DNA of 64,000 bases from Eutypella sp. D-1 (taxonomy: Eukaryota > Ascomycota > Sordariomycetes > Xylariales > Diatrypaceae). The notes under the pieces were generated by a model. The model searched no databases. It saw only the letters and a program-made list of their open reading frames with translations, and had not been told where the DNA came from. Location: positions 227,207-291,206 of the forward strand of contig JAJTTP010000032.1 of NCBI GenBank assembly GCA_023313575.1. The letters run 5' to 3'. This document shows positions 24,350 through 34,314 of this stretch, piece by piece. A program made the translations under genes and the position numbers. Positions within the stretch are counted from its first letter, which is position 1. Every line of letters begins with the position of its first letter.

Positions 24350-25811
24350 ATGAACACGCTTCTTCCCCTCCTCGCCGGTATTGCGGCTGTGGAGTGTAAT
24401 CCGGTCAGAGACTCGTATTTGACATGGGCGGCCGACTCCTTCATCAAGCGTGGCGTAAACAAGACGTTTGCGTATGAGCAGGACACGCTCTATCGTGGCT
24501 ATCAAGCCGTCTACGAGTTGACGGGAAACGAGACTTACCTGGATTGGATCCGAGGCCAGATCGACGACGTGATCGTTCAGGAAGACGGCACCATCAAAGG
24601 TTGGAACTACAGCTACTACGCAACGGACAACTACCGAATGGGCAACAGCTACCTCTGGTTATACGAGCATACCGGCGAGGAAAAATACAAGTCTGCTGCG
24701 GGGATCATCAGAGAGCAGATGAACAGGCACCCGCGACTCCCACAGGGAAGCTTCTGGCATGGAGAAAGAGACTTTAACCAGATGTGGCTCGAGTACGTAT
24801 ACCGATATTTCCTTCGCAGAAATGGTTTCCCATAGCGACATCTGGTAAAGCAGTCGGCATGGGGCGGCCAGAGACTTACACCGAATTCCACAGTGGGATA
24901 TACATGGCAGACAGCTTCTACGCCAAGTGGACCAAGCTCTTCGACAATGATAATAAGACAGCATGGGACGATATCCTGACCCAGTTCGTCATTTACGAGA
25001 GCCATACCCGTAAGTGAAGTCGTGGCTTCCTATAGGAGAGGCTGTGGCCACTCAACTCAATACTAACCCCATAGTCCACAGGAGACCTCTCAAATGGCCT
25101 TCTTAGACATGCCTACGATCAGAGCAGGTCTGCCGAGTGGGCTGACCCGATCATCGGTACGTAGAGCAAACTTGACACCTTTTCTTTCGCTACAAGCCCA
25201 GCATAGCATCCAACATGCGCTTGCGATAAAGTAGCGCGGAGATCTAATGGATACACAGGAACGTCCCCACTTGTCTGGGATCGCGCCGTGGGTTGGTATA
25301 TTATGTCATTGCTCGAGATCATACCGGTGCTCCCCCAAGATCATCGGGTCTACCCCACACTTGTCGACTACTTCCAGACCGTCTCCGCGGCCCTTTTGAA
25401 GGCGCAGGATGAGTCTGGGGGTTGGTGGCTCGTCATGGGCGACGAATATGTCGGAAGGGAAGGCAACTACATCGAGACCAGCGGCTCGTCCATGTTCGTC
25501 TACGGCTTCCTCAAGGCCATCAAGCTCGGTCTTCTGCCCGAGGAGGACTATTATGAGGCTGCTAAGAAGGGGTGGGAGCTTTTGGCTAGTCAGTATATCA
25601 GTGAAGATGACGAGGGCCTCTTCCAGATGGACGGCATCATCTGGGTCGGGCTTCCGGGTTTTTATGAAGTAGGTATTGAGGCCTGCCGTGTTTTTCAGGT
25701 AATACCTATGCTAACCTGGCTCAGGAATACATCGAGGTAGACTTGTCCCCCAATGACTATAAGGGTGTAGGCCCGTTTATGTTGGCGGCCTATGAATGGG
25801 AAACATGGTAG
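24350..25811 (+). CDS. Glycoside hydrolase family 105, unsaturated rhamnogalacturonyl/glucuronyl hydrolase
   Basis: GH105 enzymes remove the unsaturated uronic acid left at the non-reducing end by pectin or glycan lyases. Five exons are read: 24350-24792, 24894-25009, 25082-25156, 25259-25668 and 25725-25811. All four introns (101, 72, 102 and 56 nt) are GT-AG and phase-consistent; the second has a perfect TACTAAC branch. The 376-residue product matches the usual family length. Splicing restores the landmarks: ATDNYRMGNSYLWLYEH with the substrate-binding Asp, FNQMWLDGIYMADSFY whose Asp (about 148) corresponds to the catalytic Asp of Bacillus YteR, then LLRHAYDQS, WDRAVGWYIM, the C-terminal KAIKLGLL helix and YKGVGPFMLAAYEWE. 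The extreme N-terminus (LLPLLAGIAAVEC) is at best a weak, short signal peptide, so secreted or intracellular action is undecided. Confidence 0.92.
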
Positions 25812-26528
25812 GCCGAGTGTGGGATTCCAGGTGGAACGAGAAGAAATGACTGAGCCATAACTATGTATTCGGGTTTCCTGAGTGTGCAGGTAGTAGCCTA
25901 TTGGGATGGATTCCTTGGAGCTGAGGGGGGGGGGGGGCACTACTCACAGATTAGCGAACTAACGATAGGGCAGTTGCAAATATATGAACTTGGCCGGGTC
26001 CTATCTACCCCAGAATCAGAGAGGAAGCAGGTACGATGATATTCTGCTCTTAGTCGTACCAAAAGGAGCCAGCTGTTTGATAATAACCCTAGCCTCGTCA
26101 CGAGTTAGTTGCATTGTTTACCCACACCTGAATATACCATGTTGTGCAGCAAGAGCGTGTCATAAAAGCCATCAGAGCTTTGGAGGTCGTTCTTTCTTAA
26201 TTTAGGTAGGCAGGCACTGGACAAAAATAGTGAGTCATACATCTACGGAGTAAGTAATCTTATAGAATGGTTTTAATCCGAATCCTAATAACTATAATTT
26301 ATTGTCGCATAGTATAGTAATAAATTAGTTATTCAAAAGACCAAAAGTGATTATTCGACTTTCAAAAATTATTTTTCTATGGCAACAGTTCGGAACTATA
26401 CCTACACACCACCTAAATTTCTGATAAATCCTTATGACACTCCCACCTTCACTTTTCCTTCAACACCTATTTCTTCCAAAACTACCGAGGCCCATACATC
26501 TACCCGTCCCATCCACCTTTCTTAGACG
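25812..26528. other. Intergenic region with AT-rich repeat
   Basis: No gene supported. A run of 13 G residues lies at 25925-25937. The second half holds the left copy of a diverged AT-rich repeat. Confidence 0.6.
26205..26390 (+). repeat. Diverged AT-rich repeat, left copy
   Basis: The block starts around ACTGGACAAAAATAGTGAG and ends around AGTGATTATTCGACTTTC. It aligns by eye, in the same orientation and order, to 28590-28795. The shared landmarks are ACTGG...TAGTGAG, TTTTAATCC, GTTATTCA and GTGATTATTC. AT content is much higher than in the flanks and most differences look like transitions, as expected for an old, RIP-affected repeat. Terminal repeats were not identified, so the class is unknown. 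Confidence 0.5.
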
Positions 26529-27493
26529 ATGACAACTGAGCAAACCGGCATCATGGTATGTCAAAATCCAATATTGCGAGACAGGGAATTGTCCACTGAC
26601 TTCTCTAGGAGGGGGCGACTACGGACACTCTCATGAGTTACGAAGACTCTGCGAACGTACCTTCCCCATGGTACAAACTCCCCACCGAGATTCGACTCCT
26701 GATTTACGAGTACTGTCTGTGCGAGACTCGCATCTGGGAGATAGATGGCAAGTGGAACGGAATCGATTATAAACGCCGCCTGAAGCCCATGTTTCACAAA
26801 ATTCCCTGCAAGGAGCCGCTGCTGGGCATATGCCACGAGACGCGCGAAACGGCGCTTAAGCACGGCTTTTTCCTCTGGCCAAGTCAGGGGCAGCCGGGCG
26901 CATATGTCCGAAAACATGACATCCTTTTATTGAACACCAGACTCCTTTTTATGTACCAGTTCTTCGACACTGCTGATGAAATGACCAAAGACCTGCTTGA
27001 CAGTTTGGACGCGGCCGAGAACGTCGCGATCGAGTGGGACAATATCGAGCCAAAAATCGCGGACTTGTATTGTTGTCTGGAAAAACTGCCACCTAAAGTC
27101 AAGAAGGTCCACCTTGTTATTCCCGGCGTCCGCACTTGCTTCCCAGATGGCGTGGGACTCTCCGAGCCCAAGTTCCTGAAGAGCCAGCCAGCGGAGATAA
27201 CCCCTTTTCCTGATCACTACATCCTACCCGGATTCACCAAGAAAGGGGAGGGGCACCAAACCAGAGACGGGACCCTGGAGACCAGTGGAGAGTATATCGC
27301 AGAATTAGTCAGAACTATGTTCAACCGATCCCAGGGCCATGTGGTAGAGGTCGAGGTTTCTTTCTTGCAGCGCACTAAGCTCCTGATGAGCCCTACGAAT
27401 GGATTATACTACCTCGTCTATGGCCCGGGCAGCTCGCAGGAGAAGTTTATGACTACTGACGAATACAACGCCATGGTTTCCCAGCAAGTTTGA
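26529..27493 (+). CDS. 2EXR-domain protein
   Basis: Two exons are proposed: a 27-nt first exon (26529-26555) and 26609-27493, separated by a 53-nt intron (GTATGT...CTCTAG) in phase 0; the product has 303 residues. If the small exon is wrong, translation could start at 26633. The N-terminal part carries the 2EXR signature: WYKLPTEIRLLIYEYCL, then a basic linker and LLGICHETRETALKHGFFLW (about residues 30-95). This fungal domain resembles an F-box-like fold and is very abundant in filamentous ascomycetes; its biochemical role is poorly known. The rest (NTRLLFMYQFF, LPPKVKKVHLVIPG) is typical of the family tail. It lies between the two copies of the AT-rich repeat. Confidence 0.8.
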
Positions 27494-28083
27494 AGAATCC
27501 TCGGTACTCGGCCCATGGATGTCAGAGAGGGGAAGGGATTGGCTATGTAGACCAGACGTTCAGTCCTGCGGTAGTATCATACACAAGATGGAGTCACCTC
27601 ATGACGAGATTGGAGGAAATCTTATGGCTGGTAGATGTCTTGCTGGGAAATCGTATCGCCTCTCAGACCTCGCTCTGTCTTGTGTGCCTAGTTGCGATAG
27701 AGAGAATTTAAGTCTCGCCCTTGCTAGCTAGTATCCTTAAGAGTGATAATGCAATAATTTCCGCCGTAATTAATCCATGTCATCTAAGCCAAGGCTTTCC
27801 TTCAACCCCAAAAGGTCGGAGACCAGAAACCTGGGCGGGCGTCTCTCGCCCGGTTGTGCTTCATGAGGCCCTCGAAGTAGGGGATAGCATTCACTTCCCC
27901 ATCATCCGTGACCCAGTCTTCAAATGCCCTGCCGACCTGGGCGATGTCGAATGTGCATCTTGCGGCATCCATCCACTTAAAACAGTCGGCATCGCGATCA
28001 AACTTCGAACGTTGGGAAATCCGTTCCCCATCTTCATGTTGAAATGGAGTATATGACTTGATTGACTTGAAGATTCAGCTACT
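27494..28083. other. Intergenic region
   Basis: No gene supported. Overlapping short open frames on both strands (for example 27721-28056 plus and 27891-28145 minus) show no domain or consistent splice context. The region separates two convergent genes. Confidence 0.5.
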
Positions 28084-28505
28084 CTAGATGGTGGGAGGAA
28101 GACGTCCCTTATATACACATTGTGACAATGTCTCAGTCTTGACACTGAACTTTAACACTTCATACCCCTTCCAGTGGTATACAATCCACAATGATTTATT
28201 TGGGTCGATCGCATTAATAATGAGGTGACGGTGCGTCTGCCTCAGATCAGACCATTCGCTTTCGTCTTCATCCCGTAATCTGCTCAAGCACAAGCAGGAT
28301 TAGTAGGATGCTCAATAGCTGGACGCAGAAACAGAAATCGACTGCCGCTGCCTGAATACTAGAGGAAAGTAAGAGTGACTGACCTGAATACGATCTCCCC
28401 TATCTCATACGCGTACTCCGGAAATTTCTTCATTCTGGGAGCCTTGCCCCGGCTTCTTTCTGATGAGCCACGCCGGATATAAGAGCCATCGAAACTGGTG
28501 GTCAT
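28084..28505 (-). CDS. Small two-exon protein of unknown function, possibly 5'-truncated
   Basis: On the minus strand, exon 1 (28505-28384) and exon 2 (28279-28084) are joined by a 104-nt intron with donor GTCAGT, branch CTACTAAT and acceptor AG. The split Arg codon is phase-consistent. The 105-residue product includes MTTSFDGSYIRRGSS, FPEYAYEIGEIVF, HRHLIINAIDPNKSLWIVYH and WKGYEVLKFSV. The strand-rich WIVYHWKGYEVLKF segment looks like a small beta barrel, but I do not recognise the family. The same frame stays open upstream of the ATG (through HLGSKYLINPVFRPRR) right to the edge of the AT-rich repeat at 28590. The original gene may therefore have begun further upstream and lost its start. 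Expression is not known. Confidence 0.5.
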
Positions 28506-28589
28506 CTCCAAGAGCACGCTCTCTATTGCTCGTCTAGGCCTGAAAACCGGGTTGATAAGGTACTTGGATCCCAGATGCGTCCCGTTATG

Positions 28590-28795
28590 GCGGCAGGAAC
28601 TGGCACAAATTAGTGAGCCAAATATTTACGAAGGAATTTTATATGATCATTTTAATCCACTCGAATTGTAATAATTATAATTTTCTGCCGTATAATCCAA
28701 GAATAAAACGGTTATTCAGATGATAAATAAGTGATTATTCAACTTTTTTTTAAAAATTTTAAGTCGTAAAATAATCGAGTAACCACTGTTTTCAC
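28590..28795 (+). repeat. Diverged AT-rich repeat, right copy
   Basis: Starts at GGAACTGGCACAAATTAGTGAG and follows the same order of landmarks as the block at 26205-26390: TTTTAATCC, GTAATAATTATAATTT, GTTATTCAGAT and AGTGATTATTCAACTTTT. The two copies are direct repeats about 2.4 kb apart and bracket the 2EXR gene and the small minus-strand gene. Confidence 0.5.
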
Positions 28796-28845
28796 TAAGG
28801 CATGGTGGGTGGTGGCTTACTTATCTTGTCCAACGCCTGTGGCGG

Positions 28846-29217
28846 TCAATAAGGAACAGAAGTACTTGATGAATTCGCAATGACACCACGAGGCTGGTCA
28901 GGATGATCGGCTAGGGTGCGAGAGGATGTATGTATTTCCTCGTTCTTAAGTGCGGAGTGTCCAATCGAGCTCGCATAAGAAGATGGAGACGTGTTAGCAG
29001 TGAGTGTGGCTAACGGAATGTTGTTATTTTGTCGCGGCTCAGTGTTTCCTAAGCAAATAATGGCGCGAAGGCAACAAAGTAGAAAATTGTCCACATGAAT
29101 AACGCGAAAAAGCCAGAATATAAATAAAGATATAAGGCAATAAAGTACGAACTTGGTTGGGCCGTATTCTAAGATTTCTAATAAATCGTTTAAAAGTGCA
29201 TCCTTATGATAAGGCAT
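28846..29217 (-). CDS. Small putative membrane protein
   Basis: An uninterrupted frame encodes 123 residues from the first ATG (MPYHKDALLNDLL). One strong membrane helix (FVLYCLISLFIFWLF) is followed by a second Cys-rich hydrophobic stretch (FLLCCLRAIICLG) and a polar Ser/Thr/Asn-rich tail of about 65 residues. The frame continues upstream without an ATG for 26 codons, including a further Ile-rich stretch in very AT-rich DNA, so a longer spliced form is possible. No family is recognised. Base composition is poorer in GC than the conserved genes to the left, like its neighbours in the 26-33 kb pocket. Coding status is uncertain. Confidence 0.35.
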   Translation of the reverse strand: MPYHKDALLNDLLEILEYGPTKFVLYCLISLFIFWLFRVIHVDNFLLCCLRAIICLGNTEPRQNNNIPLATLTANTSPSSYASSIGHSALKNEEIHTSSRTLADHPDQPRGVIANSSSTSVPY

Positions 29218-29295
29218 GATAACTTTTTTTTTGCGGCGGGTAGTAATTAAAAAAATAATAATAATTAAAACGTGAATGGAAAAAATGCTGTGCAA

Positions 29296-29967
29296 CTCGG
29301 ATATGATCCGGTCTGATCAAGAATGGGGAAATGAGCATATATAACTACCTATCAACGATATCACGTAACCGCCCTATAGATAATATATCTTATATAGCCT
29401 TACGGACTTTAAATCAGTAAAAATAAAGTTAAAAGTTCATCCTATTTAAAAAAAGCAAAACAAAACTAAAAAGATTTTCAAACTTAACTTTAAAAAGATT
29501 ATGATTTTAAAAAGTGGTATTAAGACGGACCTACCAGGCTCATACTGTGACTGTAAAACTTAGATTCTACAACATCATTACCACCATCAATACCATCTCC
29601 AATACATTCTCAGTATGAGCCCGGTCGGACCCCCTACCAACTGTATTGATAGTTACGGAAGGTTATAGCGCTGACTATCTTATTAAGTTACTCCCTACTG
29701 CCCCTATTATAATAGCCCCACTTAAAGAAACCCAACTGACTGTGACATACTTTCTTTTACCTGATCCGCGTAACGGGGCCACCTTTGAGTTGCAGTGTCT
29801 GTATTAATGGAACGATTTCCAGATGAGCTGGGATGAAGTGAATTGCAAGGGTGCTTCGCACCCTTTTTGCTTTCTGACAGTACACTTAGGGTTGCTGTCA
29901 CATTCAGCCACCATTTAAGCCATGACCATGATTTCCTCAAACCGACTGCGTCAAATTCCACCAAAAC
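29296..29967. other. AT-rich intergenic region with inverted-repeat element
   Basis: Mostly AT-rich and possibly RIP-affected (29380-29520). It contains the inverted-repeat element at 29526-29632. The minus-strand frame 29722-29964 lacks any recognisable feature and was not called. Confidence 0.5.
29526..29632. repeat. Short inverted-repeat element (MITE-like)
   Basis: Left arm 29528-29547 (GACCTACCAGGCTCATACTG) and right arm 29611-29630 (CAGTATGAGCCCGGTCGGAC) are near-perfect inverted complements around a 63-nt non-coding centre. This 107-bp shape fits a tiny miniature inverted-repeat element or a structured transcript. No target-site duplication was identified with confidence. Confidence 0.5.
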
Positions 29968-31128
29968 TCAGGACGCACTTTTGTAACCCCGAGGCTTGGT
30001 CACGGCAGTGGCCCGAGCACGTTTGCGTTTTTTGGCATCGTGGGAAGGACTTTGTGTTGACTTCTTGTTGGGCTGGCGTCCTTTGAGCTTGAACAGGAGC
30101 GGCTGTCCTCCGAAACGACTGTAGCGTTCGCGGAACGCTTTGCTAATTGCGCGACGCTCCTCCTGTGTTTGTGGTTCTTTCTTGTTGGTTTCTGATCTCA
30201 GCTTTTGACAGTATTCGTGGTTTGGAGTTAATCTGTGCCAGATCCTTTCCGGGTTCCCTGGTAGTTCGTTCCATTGATGTACGATTTTATCTGCATCCCA
30301 GGCATCTCGTAATCCACGGTGTGTCCACTTGAAGTACCAGTGATTAGGGTTCTTTTCTAGCCATTCTGGCTCAAAGCATGGGTGTGGGGCAGTCCAGGCG
30401 CAGCTGAAGTCGAATATTTTACCGTATATGATATTCCCACCATGAAGATCATTGATAGTGATACCCATGTGATGCAGCTCGATCACGTTATGCAAAAATT
30501 GCACACCGGATTTGGCATCGGCGAAATGGGTCTGCACTACCTCTTTCCACTCAGGATTCGGAGCCTTTCTAAAGCTTGGATAATAATCCCGGTCCGGTGG
30601 GTCGTAGGATATGATAGTAGGAACATATTCCTTGACAAGGGCTGGTAGACGTATGTCTTTGCCCTCGTATTTTTTCCCCCAACCCCAGTCCCTTTTGCGA
30701 TCAAACTTCTTGTCAGCGAGAAGTTCCCGGCTTTGATCAGGAGTAAGAAACACATAGCCATAACATCGGACTGCTATGTGCTCTTTTTTAAACTCTTTCA
30801 GCCGACCGTAGACTCTGCATTCATTTGAGAAGGGGTGGAAATATTGAAGACCCTCTTGGATGCCGAGATGTTCTAAGTCCATGTTTTTTGCAGTAAAGTG
30901 CTTTTTATGGAGATTGAACTATACGTATTAGTCGCCTAAGTGAAACTAGATGCGTTCTTTACGTATACGTACGACCTTTAAAGCGTAAATACCGCCATTA
31001 ATAGAGACCTTCCAGACAAAGGCATGGAGACCATATCCCAGAAAATCTATGTATTTGATGTCGAGTGGTTGACTTGTCTTGCCGAATTGCCGTAGCTTCG
31101 GGCCGGGCACAGTTGGAAATAGTGGCAT
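29968..31128 (-). CDS. Fta2-like / fungal kinase-fold protein
   Basis: Two exons on the minus strand, 31128-30973 and 30900-29968, are joined by a 72-nt intron (GTACGT donor, GACTAAT branch, AAAAAG acceptor) in phase 0; the product has 362 residues. The N-terminus (PGPKLRQFGK, then IDFLGYGLHAFVWKV and YALKV) is the Gly-loop plus Lys (Lys51) start of a protein-kinase fold. NECRVYGRLKE and IAVRCYGYVFL follow, as in proteins annotated as kinetochore Sim4-complex subunit Fta2 in many ascomycetes. The catalytic-loop equivalent GITINDLHGGNIIYG keeps Asp203 and Asn208, and FDFS (216-218) replaces DFG. The tail is rich in Lys/Arg (KKRKRARAT), a likely nuclear signal. Fungal genomes hold many such paralogues, so a true centromere role is doubtful. 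Confidence 0.75.
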
Positions 31129-31682
31129 ATTATTCAGTGCTTGGAAACTGTTCTTCTTTTCTTTTGTTGCTCGCCAGAAGGTGTAGATGGGTAGAGAAAT
31201 ATCCTCCCTCTTTGATGGGATACGGTTAGCAGGATTTTAAAATGAATGGACTTTCCAAGAAATAGATATGGCGTCTCTTTGTTGTTGGTCTTAGGTTGTA
31301 TGCGTTAGCTAGTGTCTTAGCTGACGCATTAGTAGCCACATTCAAATTTGCCCGCTTTGGTCGATCTTTGAGAGCTCTATGGGGAGAGGGAAAAAGGAAG
31401 GAGTAAATATCTAATTATCTAGATATAAGTCTATGACCGTCAAGAGTACTAAATATGCCTAAGCAGGCCAAAGTAGAATAGAGTCCCAAAAGCTTTGTGT
31501 GTTCGGGGGTCTAGTCTACTTCCTGACTGCGACATGAAGAGACAACACTCCCAAAATATCATAATGAAGGGGACTTTTTAGTACCTATCATCGCATACTA
31601 GTCCTTGATCTGTAATACTAAATCGGGTTGCTTACTAAACTTATTATTTGACTCATTTAGCTTAAAAAAGCGTAGCTAATAA
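31129..31682. other. Intergenic region
   Basis: No gene supported. The DNA is moderately AT-rich and lies between two minus-strand genes. Confidence 0.5.
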
Positions 31683-33081
31683 TTACTCCTCCGTTTCGTA
31701 GTTTTTCATACCTCGGTGAAAGCCCTTCCAAACTGTGCCGTGGTCACCCTTGACTACGGCAACTGCCTCATTCATCAGAGACTGAAACTTGATCATGCTT
31801 GCCGGGGATACCGCCACTCTCGGAGATCTTGGCACCCTGGAAGTCTCCAAGTTCGTCCTTTTCGTTCTCTGTTTATTCACTCCTGACATCATAGTCTTAT
31901 AAAAGATTTTTACGTCGCCGGATGAACCTCCCTTGGGATGTACCCTGAGACATCCGGACCCACTAGCACGGGACAATGTGACTGGCTCTGCTGCTGGTTG
32001 TACCCAAGGCCGTCTGCCACCAGGCTCGAAGAGGTTGAATATCGTGTCGTCGAACAATTGTTCGGTTATTGTCATCCATGCTCAACATTGTAAGAGCCCA
32101 GATGGCTTTGCAAACAGACATCTGTCCCTCAGGGGAGATCCAAGACACAGCGTTCCACTCGACGCCGAGCTGTATCTTACCTTGGTCTTGTGAAATTAGA
32201 TAGTATCTCAACACAGTCAGAGTTCGGGAGGTGATCACAAATGCGTAACGTGTGTTACCCCAGAAGGCATACATGCCTAGTTGTCCCAGCGTGATATCCG
32301 CATCGTTACCATCAAACGAATCCTCATCGCTTAGCCATTCGGGCTGGAACACATGATTTCGTTTTGCGTCCCCTGCCACAAGAATTGTCTTTTGGTTGAT
32401 AACGTTGGTGCGAGGCTTCTTCCTGAATAACTTGGTGACAGTGTTCGTACTCTGATAATAAATTGGCCAGTCCATCCTCTTCGGGTGACCTTGGTTATTT
32501 ACCTTGATAGGCACACCCTCTCGGGTCATTCTTGGCTGAAGGGGGCCTAGTCCTAGCTTTTGGCGGACATTATTCCCACAAAAGCCGACAGACTTGACAA
32601 TGAACTCAGTCAAGCATTTACTCACTATCTCGTCGACATCTTTCTCGTCCTTCACTCGATGAAGCTTATTACAAGACCGCTGTAAAAGTGCTTGGTCTGT
32701 AAATGACCATTCAAGACCTCGGTTGCGGGCTTGGTCTCCAAAGAGATCGTCAACAACACCAATGTTGAAGTCTTCCCACTTGGAGATATCGTCAAATTTC
32801 ACCCTCGCGAAGTCATTGTCCCAACCGGTGCCAGCACGATTGGTTTCGTCAATAACGATATTCGGCCCAATTTCGGAAAACAACTTCTCGGAAGACTTGC
32901 GGATAGGAGAGGCTAACATTTGTGCAATGAAATCATCCTGGCCAACACTCGTAGTACTGGATGCCGGCATCCTTCTTTGGTTCTCCGTAGTATCAACGTA
33001 CCAACACGCGAATCCCTGTGTCCTACGTAGGCCAATCGATCCGCAATCGATATCTTCTTGGAGTGGATGGAGGGTATTCAC
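31683..33081 (-). CDS. Fungal-specific protein with possible restriction-endonuclease-like core
   Basis: The main frame (33081-31963) encodes 372 codons. A second minus-strand frame (32075-31683, ending SMIKFQSLMNEAV...YETEE) overlaps its end and probably supplies the true C-terminus through an intron or frame change at about 31930-32010. The first codon of the main frame is GTG preceded by TTTTTCTACAG, and the same frame stays open upstream without an ATG. The start therefore lies in an unresolved 5' exon. Core segments are LGPLQPRMTREGVPIK, KTILVAGDAKRNHVFQPEW, TLGQLGMYAFWGNTRYAFV, ITSRTLTVLRYYL and CKAIWALTML. The strand with Asp-x-Lys (GDAKRN) followed by a helix starting GQLGMYA resembles the PD-(D/E)XK-like region seen in some fungal proteins, including the N-terminal part of FunK1-type proteins. 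That comparison is an inference from pattern, not a search. Confidence 0.5.
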
Positions 33082-34199
33082 CTGTAGAAAAAGGTGAAAA
33101 GTGTTGTGATGTTCTTCTGTCGCTTTCTTGGGTAATGTTGGTAGCTGTGATAGAGTTTGTATGCTTCATGACGGCGCAAAGGAAGATCCCAAGCGCAGGC
33201 ATATATACAGGAGTTGTCATTGTGATGCTTTAACATACAATCCTTTTGTGATCTTGACCACACAAAGCAAACAGCTACATAAAGAAAATGAGAACTCGAC
33301 CTTGATATATTTGTAGCCCTAGAACGAGCCTACAATGAACCCTCACTATGACAAAGCGTCCTCTGAGATATGAGACGGTCTAGACTCGCACGAATTAAGG
33401 AAAGGCGCATATCCATCAAATTAAGTCGAGTATGATTGTCCGAGATGGCTTGAATGAGTTACACACATTTAAATATACCCACGATAACATTTATATGATC
33501 AAAACTTGATCACACTCTTATGGGAGGTAAGATACGCAGCTGACTGCCTCGGTGTGATAACCTCATGCATTTCAACATACTGTCAACCGCGTAAGTAACA
33601 AAGGAATGCGCAATGAAGAATGAGAGCCCGGTTTACGTGAAGTCACGCACTTTCATATACCCCTAGTGCTTCGCGACTTCAGTCTGGAATAGCCTCTAAC
33701 TGGGTGCCATCCGTTCCTGGACTTCAACGAGGCTGGGTCCTGTTGCATCATTGCCCACGCTTCAGTCATACAGTCAAAGCAGGCCTTTCTCACATAGTAA
33801 TGCATTCACTACTATCACCTTGAAGGATAAAGCAACGCTGTACGCCAGCCCGGGAATTTTCGGTACAGGCGGAGACGATATCATTAAGAAGGCTGATACG
33901 AAGCGGTCACTACTGGTATCGATTTTTATATACTGGTATCGATTTTTATATAATAGAAGATGTAGAAGGATGATTACTTAGATTGATCGCTAGCTAGCTA
34001 AAGAAAGACTATCTAGAATGGGAGTGATCCTATATATCACGGCCCGTTGAGCCTCACTTAGAATAGGGGTATTACTAGGTACGCTCCGCTTCGTGCTAAG
34101 GCAAGAAAGTGATTTTGTAGCTTTATAAAGGCAAAGGTGCCATAATAGCTACGGTGGCTGCAATGGCTGCCTATCGCGACCCATTGCAGCGTATCACAG
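33082..34199. other. Intergenic region
   Basis: Probably contains the 5' exon of the minus-strand gene ending at 33081, which I could not define. Otherwise no gene is supported. A 20-nt perfect tandem duplication lies at 33911-33950. Confidence 0.45.
33911..33950. repeat. 20-nt perfect tandem duplication
   Basis: The unit TACTGGTATCGATTTTTATA occurs twice head to tail without a mismatch, so it is recent compared with the surrounding diverged DNA. Confidence 0.9.
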
Positions 34200-34314
34200 C
34201 CTATCGAATAGATCCCATAGATCCCATCTATCCCATCCCATCTATCCCATCGAATCTATTCCATCGAATCTATTCTATCGAATCGAAGCCACCGAAACTA
34301 CCAAAGCCACCGAT
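34200..34314. repeat. Minisatellite of GATCCCATCTATC / CGAATCTATT units
   Basis: Short units based on CCCATCTAT and CGAATCTATT alternate, then run into GCCACCG units. The same two unit types form the larger array at 48500-48968, so the two loci belong to one minisatellite family. Confidence 0.75.
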
